Made by a program: the position numbers and the translations under genes
The notes under the pieces: generated by a model
The model's input: the letters and a program-made list of their open reading frames with translations, nothing else
What the model was told of the DNA's origin: nothing
The model's database searches: none
From: Manduca sexta
Lineage: Eukaryota > Arthropoda > Insecta > Lepidoptera > Sphingidae
Assembly: GCF_014839805.1 (NCBI RefSeq)
Contig: NC_051126.1
Coordinates: forward strand, 6,828,609-6,892,608
Direction: 5' to 3'
DNA length: 64,000 nucleotides
Shown here: piece after piece, positions 24,632 through 37,682 of the stretch
Numbering within the stretch: the stretch's first letter is position 1
Layout: each line of letters starts with the position of its first letter

Positions 24632-24919
24632 ACGTTTATTTTGAACGTAAGCGGTTTAACTAGAGAGTGAAAGCGCCAAGCGGACAGGTGAGAAGTACTT
24701 CATATAGCGAGAGGGCTTTGAAACGTAGGCGCTGGTGCCGCTACAATATACGTGTCCTGCGGTCTTGGAAGCTTTGATGCCATGGAATGTATTGTTAAAT
24801 AGAAGCAATATTTGATAATAGATAAAGATGTGGGCACTATAAACGTTTATTGATATGTTATTAGTAAAACTTAGAGCATGTAGTCATAAAATAAAAATAT
24901 AATAGGAACCCACACACAC

Positions 24920-25096
24920 TCTTAGCCCAGTTGAGAATGGAATGGAATGCCGAGACGAATGTCCGTAGGTTCAAACCCAATGAACTCTTTTCTAAAAAGT
25001 TACGTGCGTATTTTTTTGTGAATTATCGATTGCTTAACTTTCTGTGCCCAGCAGTGGGACAGTATATAACACAGATCTGATATTATTATTATATTA
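24920..25096 (+). mobile_element. SINE family 2, internally deleted copy
   Basis: CTTAGCCCAGTTGAGAATGG (box A), TGCCGAGACGAATGTCCGTA, GGTTCAAACCC (box B), TTTTGTGAATTATCG, then a jump to CCCAGCAGTGGGACAGTATA and a TATTATTATTATATT tail. Roughly 130 bases of the middle are missing compared with 44771-45093. The conserved head, tail and triplet end make the assignment secure. Confidence 0.8.
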
Positions 25097-27053
25097 TACG
25101 CACACTTATTATCATGTTACTCGTTTACGATATAAAATCGCATCACACAACTAACTGGCATCCGCAGTCACTGGCGTCACCTATTATCATTTTTTACAAA
25201 GCTGAAGCAATTAGAAAATTTTCCATTACTTTAAAATGAAGTTGATAATTTATTTATAAATATTATTATTGTCGAGAACAGTTGGAGAAAGCTTCAGAAA
25301 GACTATGCACGCTATTCTTATCTGGAAAATTACTCGCAAATTGCTTGATCAGTACTCTGCAAGAAAAAATTGTTATATGACATGTCGATGATACATGAGT
25401 AAATGCACAATAAAGCAAGATTTTGCCTCATTTTAGATGTTTCTCATAAATATTCTCAATTTAAATCAAACTATAAATCTTGTCAACACTAACGCCCAAA
25501 GCCATGAAATATATCGGGGAAATTCAAACATCATTAAAATGTAAATTCTCGCACGCCTTTGATTTCTTTGCATGTTTACGTAACTTTCGTTCGATATGGG
25601 AAAACAGATGTGAAAATATTTTAAAATTAATATTTTCTCTTTAATGAACTAACTTTATTGTTAATGGAGTTTTCGTTCCAATGCGTATATCAGATTAATG
25701 ATTTATATTTTAAATCAAGAAACAGGTTGAATGAGATAAATATGAGTTCTGGTTATTTGGACGTCAAAATAAATTTAAATATTTTATTAACATTTTGCGA
25801 TGGAAGTAAATCTTATTGGTGGCATTTGGGGCAACAATTTTGTCGGTGAAATAATTTTTCTTGGTTTAAATTAGTCAATTTCTGTCTAATTTTTAGATTG
25901 TGGCAAAATCGTCGACACACAACGATTTGACCAATGTCATATAGGAAGTCTCGGTAAAATGTTGATAGGTCCAATATTGTCAGTGTCTGAGCGACGAATA
26001 AAGCATTACAAAATAGTTTAAAATTAAAAATGCTACATATAAATTCTAAATTAGAATATTATTTAAACTCCAATATAAGAAAACTAACCTTGAACGCCAT
26101 AGCTGTAACCACGAAACACAGTTATAATAAACCATTCTGGAACGTTTGTTTCGATTAAAAAAAAGGAAAGATTAGCCGAATGGTTAATTTTATACCTTCC
26201 ACTGTTCCAACAAATATCCCGAATTATTTGACTATATTAATCATTGTTGATGATCAATAACAATTTTATCCTAACTGAAATATTAGGCGTGTATCGCGCG
26301 TTTGTTTAAAATGAGCCAATTAATTATAATTGAATACATGCGCGAATGATTTACAGCGTCCGTATTACATTTCATAACATGATTATATCATTCATGAAAT
26401 AATTTTCGGTGATGTATTTATTTGATGGAATTATTTCATTAATTATTTTTGTTGTATTATTTAATATCTTGTAATGTTCAGCATGATATAATGTTACAAG
26501 TTTATATTATTTTAAGCACCTTTTAAATAACTTTGTACGTCAACTTCACTTTAGTTTTAAATCTATTTTTGCTGGTTTGTTCTTTAAGCCGTTTTTTAGT
26601 AAAACACCGACAGTGGATCCACATTTATTTTTATTTATTCTCTTGAATATCTCGATTCCAAACTTTATGCTCATTTTTGTTCAAATATATCCTCTTACTA
26701 TTTTATCTACCACATCTTAAAATCCGGCGTATAAACATATGCGTTGTTACTTTTAAAACTTCACTGCTTTTATTTTAATACCAGCAATATTTAAAGCCAA
26801 ACTGCCACGGCATCGCGTAATATTTACTGCGAGTAATGATGTTAACGTATTACCTAACTAAATTAACGAGCCGAGCTTTGGACGGTCTGGGAATTTATCG
26901 CTAACCGAAATTGCAGCTAACGATAAAAAATCTTATACATTGTTTAAAGGTTGAATTGAACAAGCCACGCACTATTTTAGTTCATTTTAGCTTCTGAATA
27001 AGTTTGTGATTAGATAAAAATTTACTAAATCAGGAACTATATATAATAAAATC
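25097..27053. other. Unassigned AT-rich sequence
   Basis: No gene or recognised repeat. Short AT palindromes such as CCAATTAATTATAATTG (about 26314) are present but unremarkable at this composition. Confidence 0.45.
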
Positions 27054-27366
27054 GCGTATAGCTTCGTTACGAGTGGGACGGACTGCCGAGACGAATGTCC
27101 GCAGGTTTAAAACTAAAGACCTTCGAAATTTCTAATGATATGCAGTGTATTCTTTGTGAATTATAGGCTTGCTTTAACAGTGAAAGAAACAATCATGAGG
27201 AAACCTGTTCACCTAAAAAAATTTTATAAGGATTTCGAAGGTACCTCTTATGTGAAGTTTACCAAACCGCATAAGGTCCACATGGCGGACTAAAGGTTAA
27301 ACCCTCTCAGATGTCGAGGCTCGTGCTCAGCAGTGGGCAGTATTTAATACAGGGCTGGTATTTAAT
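27054..27366 (+). mobile_element. SINE family 2, near full length
   Basis: GCGTATAGCTTCGTTACGAG (decayed box A), GACTGCCGAGACGAATGTCC, GCAGGTTTAAAACT (box B altered), TATTCTTTGTGAATTATAG, ATCATGAGGAAACCTG, GATTTCGAAGG, CCACATGGCGGACTAA, TGCTCAGCAGTGGGCAGTAT and ATACAGGGCTGG follow the full-length order at 44771-45093. Both promoter boxes are mutated, so it is unlikely to be transcribed on its own. Confidence 0.8.
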
Positions 27367-28150
27367 TCAAATCACGGCACGAAGGTTGGATCTTTTGGAA
27401 GCCTTGCGTGGGGACGTGGATACAGCACGTAGAGGCCTCTTTAGGATACATTACTCTAGTTGACATGTATACCTTGCAAGTACTCTTTTTGTCTATAATT
27501 ATGGAGGAAATACAGCCAAAGACAGCGATCACAAGGTTAAAGGACTATTATAGATACTATTACTATCTTATCTCTCTTTATTTTTAAAGCTCTTTTTTAC
27601 AGTTTTATATATACCTTTAATAGAAAACTATTACTATTATCATTATTACAAATCTAGCACTATGTTTAATTAGGATATTTTGTTATTTACTATCTATGTT
27701 ATAACTTAAAACTCTTTAACTCTCTCATTTTCAACAATTTCACTAACAGTCTGGTAAAACCAAGGTATGGCAAAAGAACAAGGAAACCGCTATAATTCTT
27801 TGTTTTAAATTCCAAAGACCGTGTTCCAAACATCTTTTGTTCCAGACAAATTTATATCTGGCGATAATGCGTTACCTACATGTTTTGTGCAATAAAGTGA
27901 ATGTAAAACCTACAATAAACAGCGGTTAGGCGGGTGCGTGAGTCCGGCCACGTTGTTTTTTGCCCTCCGGTTATCCTCTTATGATTTATGCTGTGCCTGC
28001 TCGGAATATGATTACCCGGTTACGTGTCGGAAGTGCCCTTAATGGATATAAACGTCGTATTTAACCGCCCGGTAAATAGCAGACCACAGCGCGGTAGTTG
28101 GAATTTTTTCGGAGTCCAATAACTCCTTGAGGTGCGAGTGTTTCTATTCC
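27367..28150. other. Unassigned sequence
   Basis: No gene was recognised. The stretch at 27370-27560 is less AT-rich and unique as far as I can see, and 27930-28090 is GC-richer (GTTAGGCGGGTGCGTGAGTC). Confidence 0.4.
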
Positions 28151-28260
28151 GTGTGAAATGTTTTACATACATACGTTTGTAACGTTGAATACATGATTAT
28201 TATTTAATTGATTTCCAATAATTTCTTCATCAATTATTGGAATGATGTAAAACATTCCAT
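28151..28260. repeat. Nested palindrome (foldback)
   Basis: Two nested inverted repeats share one centre. The inner hairpin TTCCAATAATT, 8-base loop, AATTATTGGAA (28213-28242) has a perfect 11-bp stem. The outer pair AATGTTTTACAT (28157-28168) and ATGTAAAACATT (28245-28256) is also perfect over 12 bp. This could be a small foldback element, a replication scar or a structured RNA; there is no further evidence for any of these. Confidence 0.6.
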
Positions 28261-28721
28261 TTGCTCAAGTGTATAGTAATCGAGTATCAACGCCTTGAAT
28301 ATTGAATTGGAATTTAGATATGATCTTATTGTATGCGTGGATTGTGGGTCGGGGCCCTTATTAATAAACTTCCTACCTGTATTGCATACCTGGCAAGAGT
28401 TTTTACTACCATTCCATTGCTCAATTGTGGGTGTATTATTTGTAAGCTTGATCGTTCACAATTTGTTCGTTATAATGAAGATTGGACGTTTTGCTTTGTT
28501 TTCTGGTAAATGTGGGTAAAATTGATTATGATTGGACATGAAATTGATAACGTTGTTACTTTTTATGTGTTTTGAAATTATAGTTCCTTTCTTTTTATAA
28601 AAATACCTAACACAGATTGGTTGTAAGTAAATAAAACTGACATTACATTTCCAGTTTAAATTTAAATGGTTTCTTCTACAATTCGTTTATCAAAAACAAC
28701 ATAGAAATAACAATGGAGATA
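28261..28721. other. Unassigned sequence between palindromes
   Basis: No gene was recognised. A 74-codon plus-strand open frame near 28295-28519 is not supported by any motif. Confidence 0.4.
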
Positions 28722-28776
28722 TATAATTTTTCATAAACGTTATATATTTATTTATTTACGTTTATGAAAAATTATA
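28722..28776. repeat. Perfect 19-bp hairpin
   Basis: The arms TATAATTTTTCATAAACGT (28722-28740) and ACGTTTATGAAAAATTATA (28758-28776) are exact reverse complements separated by a 17-base AT loop. A perfect stem of this length, with CG dinucleotides at its inner end, is not expected by chance in this composition. It may be a small foldback or MITE remnant or a short hairpin RNA locus. Confidence 0.75.
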
Positions 28777-31700
28777 ATAATAATCAAAATATTTTTTTCA
28801 AAAAAAAAAAACTATTGACACGTAACAAAGTAAAATCGCTCGTAACACGTTGTTTTAATATTTATAATGGGTGACAACGACCACGCGTGATGGATCGAGC
28901 GGCCCATGTGTACAATAGAAAGTTCCGTCTATTTGAATATTGTCAAGGAAAATGGCGTCAATATCGATGGTAATCACTCCGGTGAGGCGAGCGAGCTTGA
29001 TAATTAACACCTATATTAGGTAGTGTTTATAGCTTGGTGTTATTGCCTGTCAGTGTGATAATTTTATCGTTGCTTAGATGTAAATATGTTTAAGGCCCGT
29101 ATACATAGATTCAACGCAGTTTCGTTCTGAAATGCGATATCAGTTGAGAGTGTCAACTTGAGATGCTGTCAAATTAAAGTCAGCACATTAAGGTCGATAT
29201 TTAATAAATAGATATAAAACAACATCTTATTCTCTTTATTATTTTTGTTTAATACATAACGCCAACTCAGCTGAGAACGAGCTCTTAAATGACAACTTAA
29301 GCTTTGATTATGAAATAGTTCTATAGATTAAATGGTTACTTGAGATCATGCTCACACATGAGATTGATTTATTAATATGGCTCGCATGCTATCAATCCTT
29401 ACGTTAAAAATATTGATATAAACAATTCAGAACGCAAACAAGACTTTGAGATGCTGGGCAGGACGGCTAGTTAAACTGTTTCCAAAAAAATCTACAAATA
29501 AAAAAAGTCTTCCACAAGTAAAAACAGTCTTCCTTAAAGTATTTTTTTCTAATCCAAGTTTTGTTGTGGCGTCGTTTGTTAGGCGTTATTAGGGCCTGGA
29601 GATCTCCTAATGAGGAAAAACGTTCCTCACAATAATACGGGATTGTAACACGAACTTGTGTACTTCAGGGCAACTTTCCCGCGCAATTAACTGCCTTGAT
29701 ACTCCTGATTTGCAGTGATTCATGTTCTTTTGTGAGTGTGGCCGCCTAATGGATAATATTTATCGTTTCCTTTATTTTTTATTGGCCATAAATATTGTTT
29801 GTTTCAGGATGGTGTTTTTGAATGATTCGTATTCGTTATAATATGACGTTTTGTTATTTGGTAAGATTGTAAAATCTTTAACAGTTATTGGCACAAAATG
29901 TTTACTTTTATATTTAAATTAGAAATTGTTATTATTTTTATTAAATTATTAATTGACTTAATAGTATTATTTGAGTGTTTAGCTCAGCTCTCAACTTTGG
30001 TGAAAGTCGTTAGTAAATTGTAGTTTACTTTCGTTAAGTAACAAAGAATTTATACACATTACAAAACCGATTACAAAATGTGCCATAAATTGAGTATATT
30101 AAATTAAAATAATATTCGAAAGTAAGGGTAATTTCACTCAAGCCTCAAAGCCCTTAAATACATTTTCCACTTAATAAAATGAGAATGAAATATGAAATTT
30201 TTTAACTAAAATACCTACGTTCCCGAAGTCAATTTAGAAAGACGTAAAGGGAAAAAATAATACCGTTAGAGTAGCAAAGGGAGTATGAAACTAAATAAAC
30301 TTCCCTCGTACAGAACGGCAATTTCAGCCAACGGTCATACCATCCGATTTATGCACGGCTTACACTGAATTGGGTTATTCGAGTATATCAGTTTACCTTT
30401 TAAATGGTCGCGACATTGGGCAAATATTTGATAGCCCTGAAATTGATGGCATTAATACAATGAATTTTTAAATGGAAATGTTTATGTAATTGATTTAAGT
30501 GGCGTATTTTTCAAGTACATCCTATATATCTCTTTATATTCTGCCAATATCAGTTGTATCGTTGCAATGTTATGGTTTTGCATATTTAAAAAAAAACATT
30601 ACCTATTGAATATATGTGCTAATAAACACTTTCAAAGAAGACACATCTGTACGTGCTACATAAATTGTCGTAAAAAGGTACACAAACTCACGCGTCATAA
30701 AAACTTAGTAGCAAGCAACGAGCCTTAAGAAACAGGCTGTGTCATGGAGGGGAATTTCATGTATTTTTAGGGGAGCGTTAACAAGAGGCTGTCTGCATGA
30801 CCGGAATATTTTTGTCACCAATTTCCCCAGACAGCTTAACACCCCGGAAAAAGTTACTTGGACTTACCTGAGTCTTCGCGCCTTAAGATATTATTATATT
30901 CATTCACGAAAATTGCTTGAATGTGTAAATTTCATTTAATTTTTTTGTGAGCTTTTCGTTTATTTGTATATACATTGTTTTTTAAGTTCCTAAGAACGAT
31001 GCTGACGTCGAAAAACTGAGATTATCAGTGAACATATTCGAGTTATCCGAGATGGGAGGATACTTGAAGTAAAATATAATACAATGTGAACTCTTAGACA
31101 TGATAGATAAGTCAATTTGTGTGTAGTTTTGAATTTCTTCCAATCTGCTCGAGAATTGACTGTCATAGCGGTCAACGTTTGACCAGTAGACGGTTACATG
31201 TTATAAACACATGATAAACTCGTCTACTTCCTGTATATTATCCATTGATCCATCACTGGTCCTTAAGGATGCGTTAGCTGTCAACAGAGAAATATACACT
31301 CACTCCGGGAGTTGGTAACCTGATGCAAACTATTTTCGATCGTATTAAGATATTCTTGGACAAATCGGATGCCCGGCTGAGGCCTATATATCACTTAAAA
31401 CGACAGAGCATAAATCTATGGGGGCTGTCGGCTCGTTATTTGTAGTCGCCACGTGAACCGCCGGTTTCGGGTGAATATTAACGATATCGCCAATTTTCCG
31501 CAAGCTTAGTCGCGTCGCAATTTCTCGCCAATTGAACAGTCGTATCGGAGGGTGCGATATCGAATGACATTAAACGTTTCGTCTCGGAAAAAATGAAGAC
31601 TCTCGCGCACTGTTCAAAGAACCACCGGCTTAGGCAACTGGCTAGCTACCAATACACATACATAATCTAATACAATACGTTCAATCTATGAGATTATTGA

Positions 31701-32725
31701 TTTTCAAATATTTTTTTCGTGCGACTTGCAAGCAAATGTTTCACCTGATAAAATTGTAGTTTTAAAAATATAAAAAAAATAATGCGGTAATGGTCTTAAA
31801 AGAAATGAAAATAAGGATTAGATAGGGGTGAACGGGTTTGGGGCTGTGGAAATTTCACTATACAAAAGACAACAAGCTTTCAATTCACGTCAGTCTTCTA
31901 CAACATATTGGTTCTGAATTAACCCATGCATGCTGTACACAAATATGTCTACAGCGAACAACCATTACAATACATTCATTCTGTCGGCATGTATCAAACA
32001 TACCGCAGACCACTATTATTCGAAGCACATAAACACAAGGTATAATTTAAAATAATTGCTAAGAGCATTATCGTAATTAATAATAGTGACGTAAAGGATT
32101 AATAGCAAGTTAACAGAGACAGGTATCAAACTAGTAATTAGGAGATAGCGCCGACGGAGTGTCTGAGAATCATACTGTCATCCGATATAGAATTCCAGTA
32201 ATTGTCTGCTTGTTATAGCGTTGATACGAGATTTACGTATGCATTTACAGAACGGTTTTCAAATTTAAATTGGATGGATGGAATATGTATTTTTTTTATT
32301 TTGGCCAGTTTGAAACTGTTACATTTTTAAAGAGAGTCATATCTGTTAATTAATAAGGCGTATAGAAAAGCTGTGTATTCAATGCACAAAATTAGATTAA
32401 ATCATAAAAATATCACATCTTGTGTGTGAAAGCTTAAAAAATGCAACACTTTCAGTTCCTTTTGAACGAGTTAAGAGACATAATGCACACAAAAAATATT
32501 TTTAAACGTCACAGACTCAGTAATTCATTCCAAACTGTTCCACATAAACAATTGCTTTCCAACAAAAAATACATACGTTATGCTAATGTCTAGCAAACTT
32601 TCTGATTGATTGAAACAGATTACTCTTTACTTCTTTACTTCTGCGTAACTTTTGGTGATACATCACTTATGTTATTTTTGGTGACTACAAACCTCTTTTA
32701 TTTTTCTAGCGCGTTCGTAAAAAGT
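28777..32725. other. Unassigned sequence with one GC-richer patch
   Basis: No credible gene or recognised repeat in about 4 kb. The patch 31425-31625 is less AT-rich than its surroundings (GCCACGTGAACCGCCGGTTT, GCGTCGCAATTTCTCGCCAA) and could be regulatory given the exon some 6 kb downstream; that link is inferred from position only. Confidence 0.4.
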
Positions 32726-32804
32726 ATAAATATCTAGATCTTTGGGGGAGTCCATGTGTCAACACTGGACATTCTGCGGCTGACGATGATGATGATAAAT
32801 ATCT
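32726..32804 (+). mobile_element. 58-bp RTE LINE stub with target-site duplication
   Basis: TTTGGGGGAGTCCATGTGTC, AACACTGGACATTCTGCGGC and TGACGATGATGATG are the last bases of the RTE-type LINE also seen at 1620-1663, ending in a (GAT)n tail. The stub is flanked by a perfect 10-bp duplication, ATAAATATCT, at 32726-32735 and 32795-32804. This is a textbook severely 5'-truncated target-primed insertion. It has no coding function. Confidence 0.8.
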
Positions 32805-35800
32805 TTGAATCTCTCCTAGACTTGTTACTTTACTGGTCCAATTAAATTCCATCAAATAACGCTCCATCTTCAAAATGTATTTTCAGTTATAAATAAAATT
32901 ACCTTTGAGTAAACCGAGTTCAACAACTGGGCAGAATTTATTTTGGATGATTTCATTCAAAACAGAACCAATTATTTTAAAAATTAATATCAAGTAAAAA
33001 TGCCACTGTATTACTTTTGATGATGACTTCGATGAAAATATATGGTTTGTGGTGAAAACTTAGTAAATAAGACGCTTCGAATAGAACAGGCTTGATAAAA
33101 TTCCAACAACAGATATGCGAATACCGTTATGTCAACACAATGAGAAATTCTCCGTCACTTGCCGTTGAATAGGTAATTTTACCGAAATCAATACAAAGCG
33201 AAACGTGTTTTTCGTATCTTTGTTAGTCTATGACGGCTTTAAGGATAAATAGTAAACTAGGACACCGCCTACACTTGGAATTCTACTTTTAGTATGTTTA
33301 TAAAAAATCTAAAATACATTCCAAATATTAAACAACATGTCCCTTGTTAAATATAAACCGAAAATACATTAAAATTTTCCACAGCGATTCGATTAGACTC
33401 CGTATAAAAAAGTGTTTAATCTTTAATAGTTTAAGTTTCCTAATCCAGTTCCAGTGACGTAGGCAACTACGTATTCAATTTTGCAGGTTGTCAAATGCAT
33501 GCGGGGTCCGTAGGCGGCCACATGGGGCGTTATTCAAACTCACAACAATCAACGGGCAATAATTTGTTATACTTCGCATATATGAAAATAAATGAATAGA
33601 AAAAATACAACGTTTAAAAGAAATTGGTTCAATTGAAGGTGAATTTTTATTGTGTGGGTGTAGTGTTATTGGTGTTAAGGTGGTTGTAATATTTGTTATT
33701 AATCTAATTTGTGAGATATCACGATTAATTAATTAGTAAATAAGCCATGCAATCCTTAAATATATCAAAATTTGATAAAGGTTGATATAACTATAATAAT
33801 TATAATAATTCGTTTGGGTTAAAACATATTATGTATCTCAGTAATTACGAGACAGCTGCTAACTTTAATAAGCAAACATGCAAATCATTGTAATCAGTCG
33901 CTCATTTAGCCCACATTGTATTTAATTTATTCATGCGGCACGAGTTGATACAAACTAAAACTGGTTTAATAAAAATAATACAAATTTTATAGTGTGCTGA
34001 CATCTATTTTAATTACAATGATTTAAAATAATTAACTCAAAGCTATAATTAGGAACCCATAAGTAGTTTACGCAAATTGAGTATCGAACAATTAAGCAAC
34101 CATACATTCTGTTCTAATATATTCATGTTTACCTATATAATATATGTCTATTCGCAGTACGCACTATACGTCATACGTTGATGCAGTATACATCACCGAT
34201 CACGTAATTGCTATTACAATATCGAAGCTTAGTGTACAAAGCTCCTGAATGATTGAACGATAGTGATGGCAGCTTGCAAGAACATTATGGGAAATTTCCC
34301 AAGAGCGAATGAGCGAATGGGAATCACATTAATGAATAAGTCCGCATATGTAACTGACAGGTGAATGATTTCGTGCGCTCGCCGCTGCTCCGCCGTTGTT
34401 TTTGTCCACCGAATTTATACGTTAAATGATCCGGAATGATGATCATTACGATGATTATTTATTTTTATCTGTCATGTCTAGTATTAGTTTATAGGCTGAC
34501 AGTTGCATTTCCAGTATTTTGACATCTCTCTGACACCTGGAGATGGTAAATTAATTTGAGAAAGTGTAGGTATAGATGTATCAATTTATATACAAGCCAA
34601 AGATTTGAAATAATTGCATCGCTCACATTTGTTCTATGTACTCCCAGTTTGAGTAACTTTAAACAATTTGAATTTAATAATGGAGGCGTTGTACTGTGTT
34701 TGTGTCATTGTATGTTAATATGACGCCTATGACTGGCATAGAATAGGTTAAGATATGTCAAAGCGTTTCGTCAATAAAGCGTATGTAGATGTCGGATTCT
34801 TCAAATAAAAATCCCATTTATGTTGAAGTAGTCCGCCGGAGCCAGACAAGAATACGAATATGAATATTCAGCTGCAATATGCAGTCGCACATAATATTCG
34901 CGATAACAAGGTTCGTCAGCAGAACACGCGAGCGCGGAGCCCGCCTTGCAGCCGGTCCGCACTCCGCACTGATTCTGCTAACTCGGCTATATTCCGATAT
35001 TTTATCACGCCCTGTCTTGGTGCAAGACTATAATTTACACAATCGCGTTATTTCTCACGGGACAAATCAAATTCCACTGATTCTGCATTCAGTTATTCGT
35101 GAAGTTTAAAACAAACTTGTGAAGTTTAAGCCTTGAGTCTTTAACGAATGCCAATTCCTGTAGGTGATTTTTACAGTCACTTTGTTAGGTTTCCAACTTG
35201 AAATCCTCAATTCCAATCCGGGCTAAACAAGTTTGGAACGAAATAAGCAACCGTCGCAGTTGTATCTTTACGCCCGAGGGATATAAGAAAAGAAAGGAAA
35301 GGGATGGTTTCGTTTCCGGCTGGGTTGCATATGCAGACGGGCGCGGGAGTCAGGGCGCAAATCTCTCTCGTTCGAAATGAAGTTACGGATCTGAGAAATT
35401 GTGTTTTATATTTTGTTCCGGCATGTGACGCGCGAAAAAACTTTCAGACACTTCCGCAGCGCTCCGTCCGTAACCGTTTACAGTTCCAATAAGTTTATTT
35501 TACATACGCTAGACTTGTAAATTTAAAGTAAGTTTGTATTTATTATTTAAAAAAATCTTTGCAGTTTTCCTCCTACTGAGGAGTACAAGACTTGCAATAT
35601 ATTTTGAAGTTTGGTAACGTCTGCAAAATACTGGTAAAATGTTTATATCTCGAAATGAATTTTTATCGTATTTTATTTTAAGACTAAGTTGGAAATAGCT
35701 GATTAATATAGGTATTTGTATTTCTTTGCTTTTGAAGTGGATGTTAATTAAAAAGAATATTACCCACAGTGATGGTTTTAAAGAAACCGGGTAATATATA

Positions 35801-37299
35801 AAGATTAATGATATGATTTATCAAATAAAAACATGTATATTATAAACAACTTTTTCTGTTTTATAATTTAATCATCCTCGCTAATAAAATACTGCATTAG
35901 ATTTACCCCTGTCAATTAGGTACTCTAATCATGCTCCTTGACTTAATGTAAACACATTATAGTTTAAAATTAATATATTTGTTAGCTATAACATAGCGTA
36001 TATCATATCTTGTAACACATCTAGTAAAACTTCACAAAAAGTAATAACTTAACACATAGACATGTCAAACATAACTTTTACACGTGCAAACAAGACTAAT
36101 ATCATATGTTGCGTAATTATTTGAGAACACGCAGCTGTTTGGAGGAATATTCGGAAGTAAAAGTTTGTGGGTGCGTTCGTTTTGTCGAAATCTGTGAAAT
36201 ATCTTTAGACTTGTCGTGGGCGATACAAGGCCTTGTGTACCGTAGGTGGCGGTAAAAATGAAAGTGTTGCCTATTGTTACTTAGGTCTGTTCATACATTA
36301 CGATAGTAATTACACTATTAAACACTTTAGATAATCCGAGGTTCGCTCTAAGTAATATAGAGGGGGTTATTTACTATGTAAGCCTATTAGTACCGATAAT
36401 TATTGAGTATTTATTGATTGGTTATTTTTTTCTTTTGAAGTGATTTAATCAGGAACGTAGCGTAGTTGGGGGGAGGGGAGCGGCACTTTTAGGAGGACGG
36501 TATAATATGTAAAACAAACTTTAAAAACATTGCTTTTGTTGTATAAACCAGTGGAGACGGGAGTACGCGTGACTCTTATCTGTTGAAATGAAAATATTTT
36601 TTGTCAAACAGGTCTTGGGCGGCAAATTTTGGGTCTGCCCTGAGCAGTATGGACCCACAATTTGAATTAGTTATTTTAATAAACTTGATAACGACTGCTT
36701 AATATATTTTGTAGAATTAAACTTAAATTAAATTAAAGATGAAACTTGTTCTTAAAACTAAGACCAAGTTTCATCATACGTATTACAATAACACAAGTGG
36801 TTCCTTACTTATCTTGTAGTCAAGTTATTAGGCCTATTTTAAAACAATTATTATTTTATTTAGGTATTATTGTAGCATTTACAGATAAAAATTCCAAAGC
36901 ATGCTTCAAATTATTCGCCTTGCAAATTTTGGGCATTTAAAAAGTATTATTGCGAGTGACATTGAATCAGTTTCGTAAGTTGCAACCTACTACTACAATA
37001 TTATTTGTCACGAATTGTTATAGATATGAATCTGGCTACTTATTTTAATTTGTCACAATATTTAAAGGCTAAGGATATATAATCTGATATGACGTAATTG
37101 AAACAATTTGTTTTCGATTACATTTTATATAAGACAAATTACAAGGTTTTCGGTGGCAGTTAGGCATATTATAGAAACAAAAAACCTAGCATAATAAATA
37201 AATATAATATCGTTAGTTATTAAACTATTCTAGATATACTCTGTCTTTAACCATTTTAAATGATCAAACACAAAGTTTTTGCTTCTAAAACGATTATTT
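32805..37299. other. Unassigned upstream region with GC-richer islands
   Basis: No recognised repeat or complete gene. Two islands stand out from AT-rich surroundings: 34840-34990 (GCGAGCGCGGAGCCCGCCTT) and 35190-35480 (GCAGACGGGCGCGGGAGTCA). The stretch 36440-36690, with GGGGGGAGGGGAGCGGC and GGGTCTGCCCTGAGCAG, may be an old dispersed repeat. Lying within 3 kb upstream of the exon at 37683, the islands are candidates for promoter or 5' UTR exons, but I see no decisive signal. Confidence 0.4.
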
Positions 37300-37560
37300 G
37301 CAAGCTAAAGAAGCGCGCTTCAAGTCAACGAACTTTGCCTCTAAAACACCCGAATCTCCGTGTTTACTGGTTGCACGGTGTACCGTGTAGACGTCACATC
37401 GCTACAAGCTCATAGTGATCTTGTATCGCACCTCTAATCGTCATTTGTGCCTCCGCCGAGCGATAGGTGACTCTACGGGCAAACTCCGCGGCGGCCGCAC
37501 GCTCTCCTCGATTTTATCTCAATAACAGGTGGACAAAAAATTCTTTACCAACTTTTTAAA
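37300..37560 (+). promoter_or_regulatory. GC-richer region just upstream of the coding exon (candidate)
   Basis: About 120-380 bases upstream of the splice acceptor the base composition rises (GAAGCGCGCTTCAAGTCAAC, AACTCCGCGGCGGCCGCACG) and the palindrome GACGTC is followed by ACATCG. It may be an alternative promoter, an upstream non-coding exon or an intronic enhancer. CAATAACAG followed by GTGGAC (about 37532) could serve as a weak donor. No TATA box or convincing initiator was found. Confidence 0.25.
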
Positions 37561-37682
37561 TAATTCCCTTTTGTTCCACTGAATGCCAGATAAGGAAACT
37601 TCAAAACGGAACTCTTTTCAAATTCAGAACACTTTTGTTTTTAAACATCGAAAGTTAATTGTTTTTTTTTTCTTTGTTTCAG

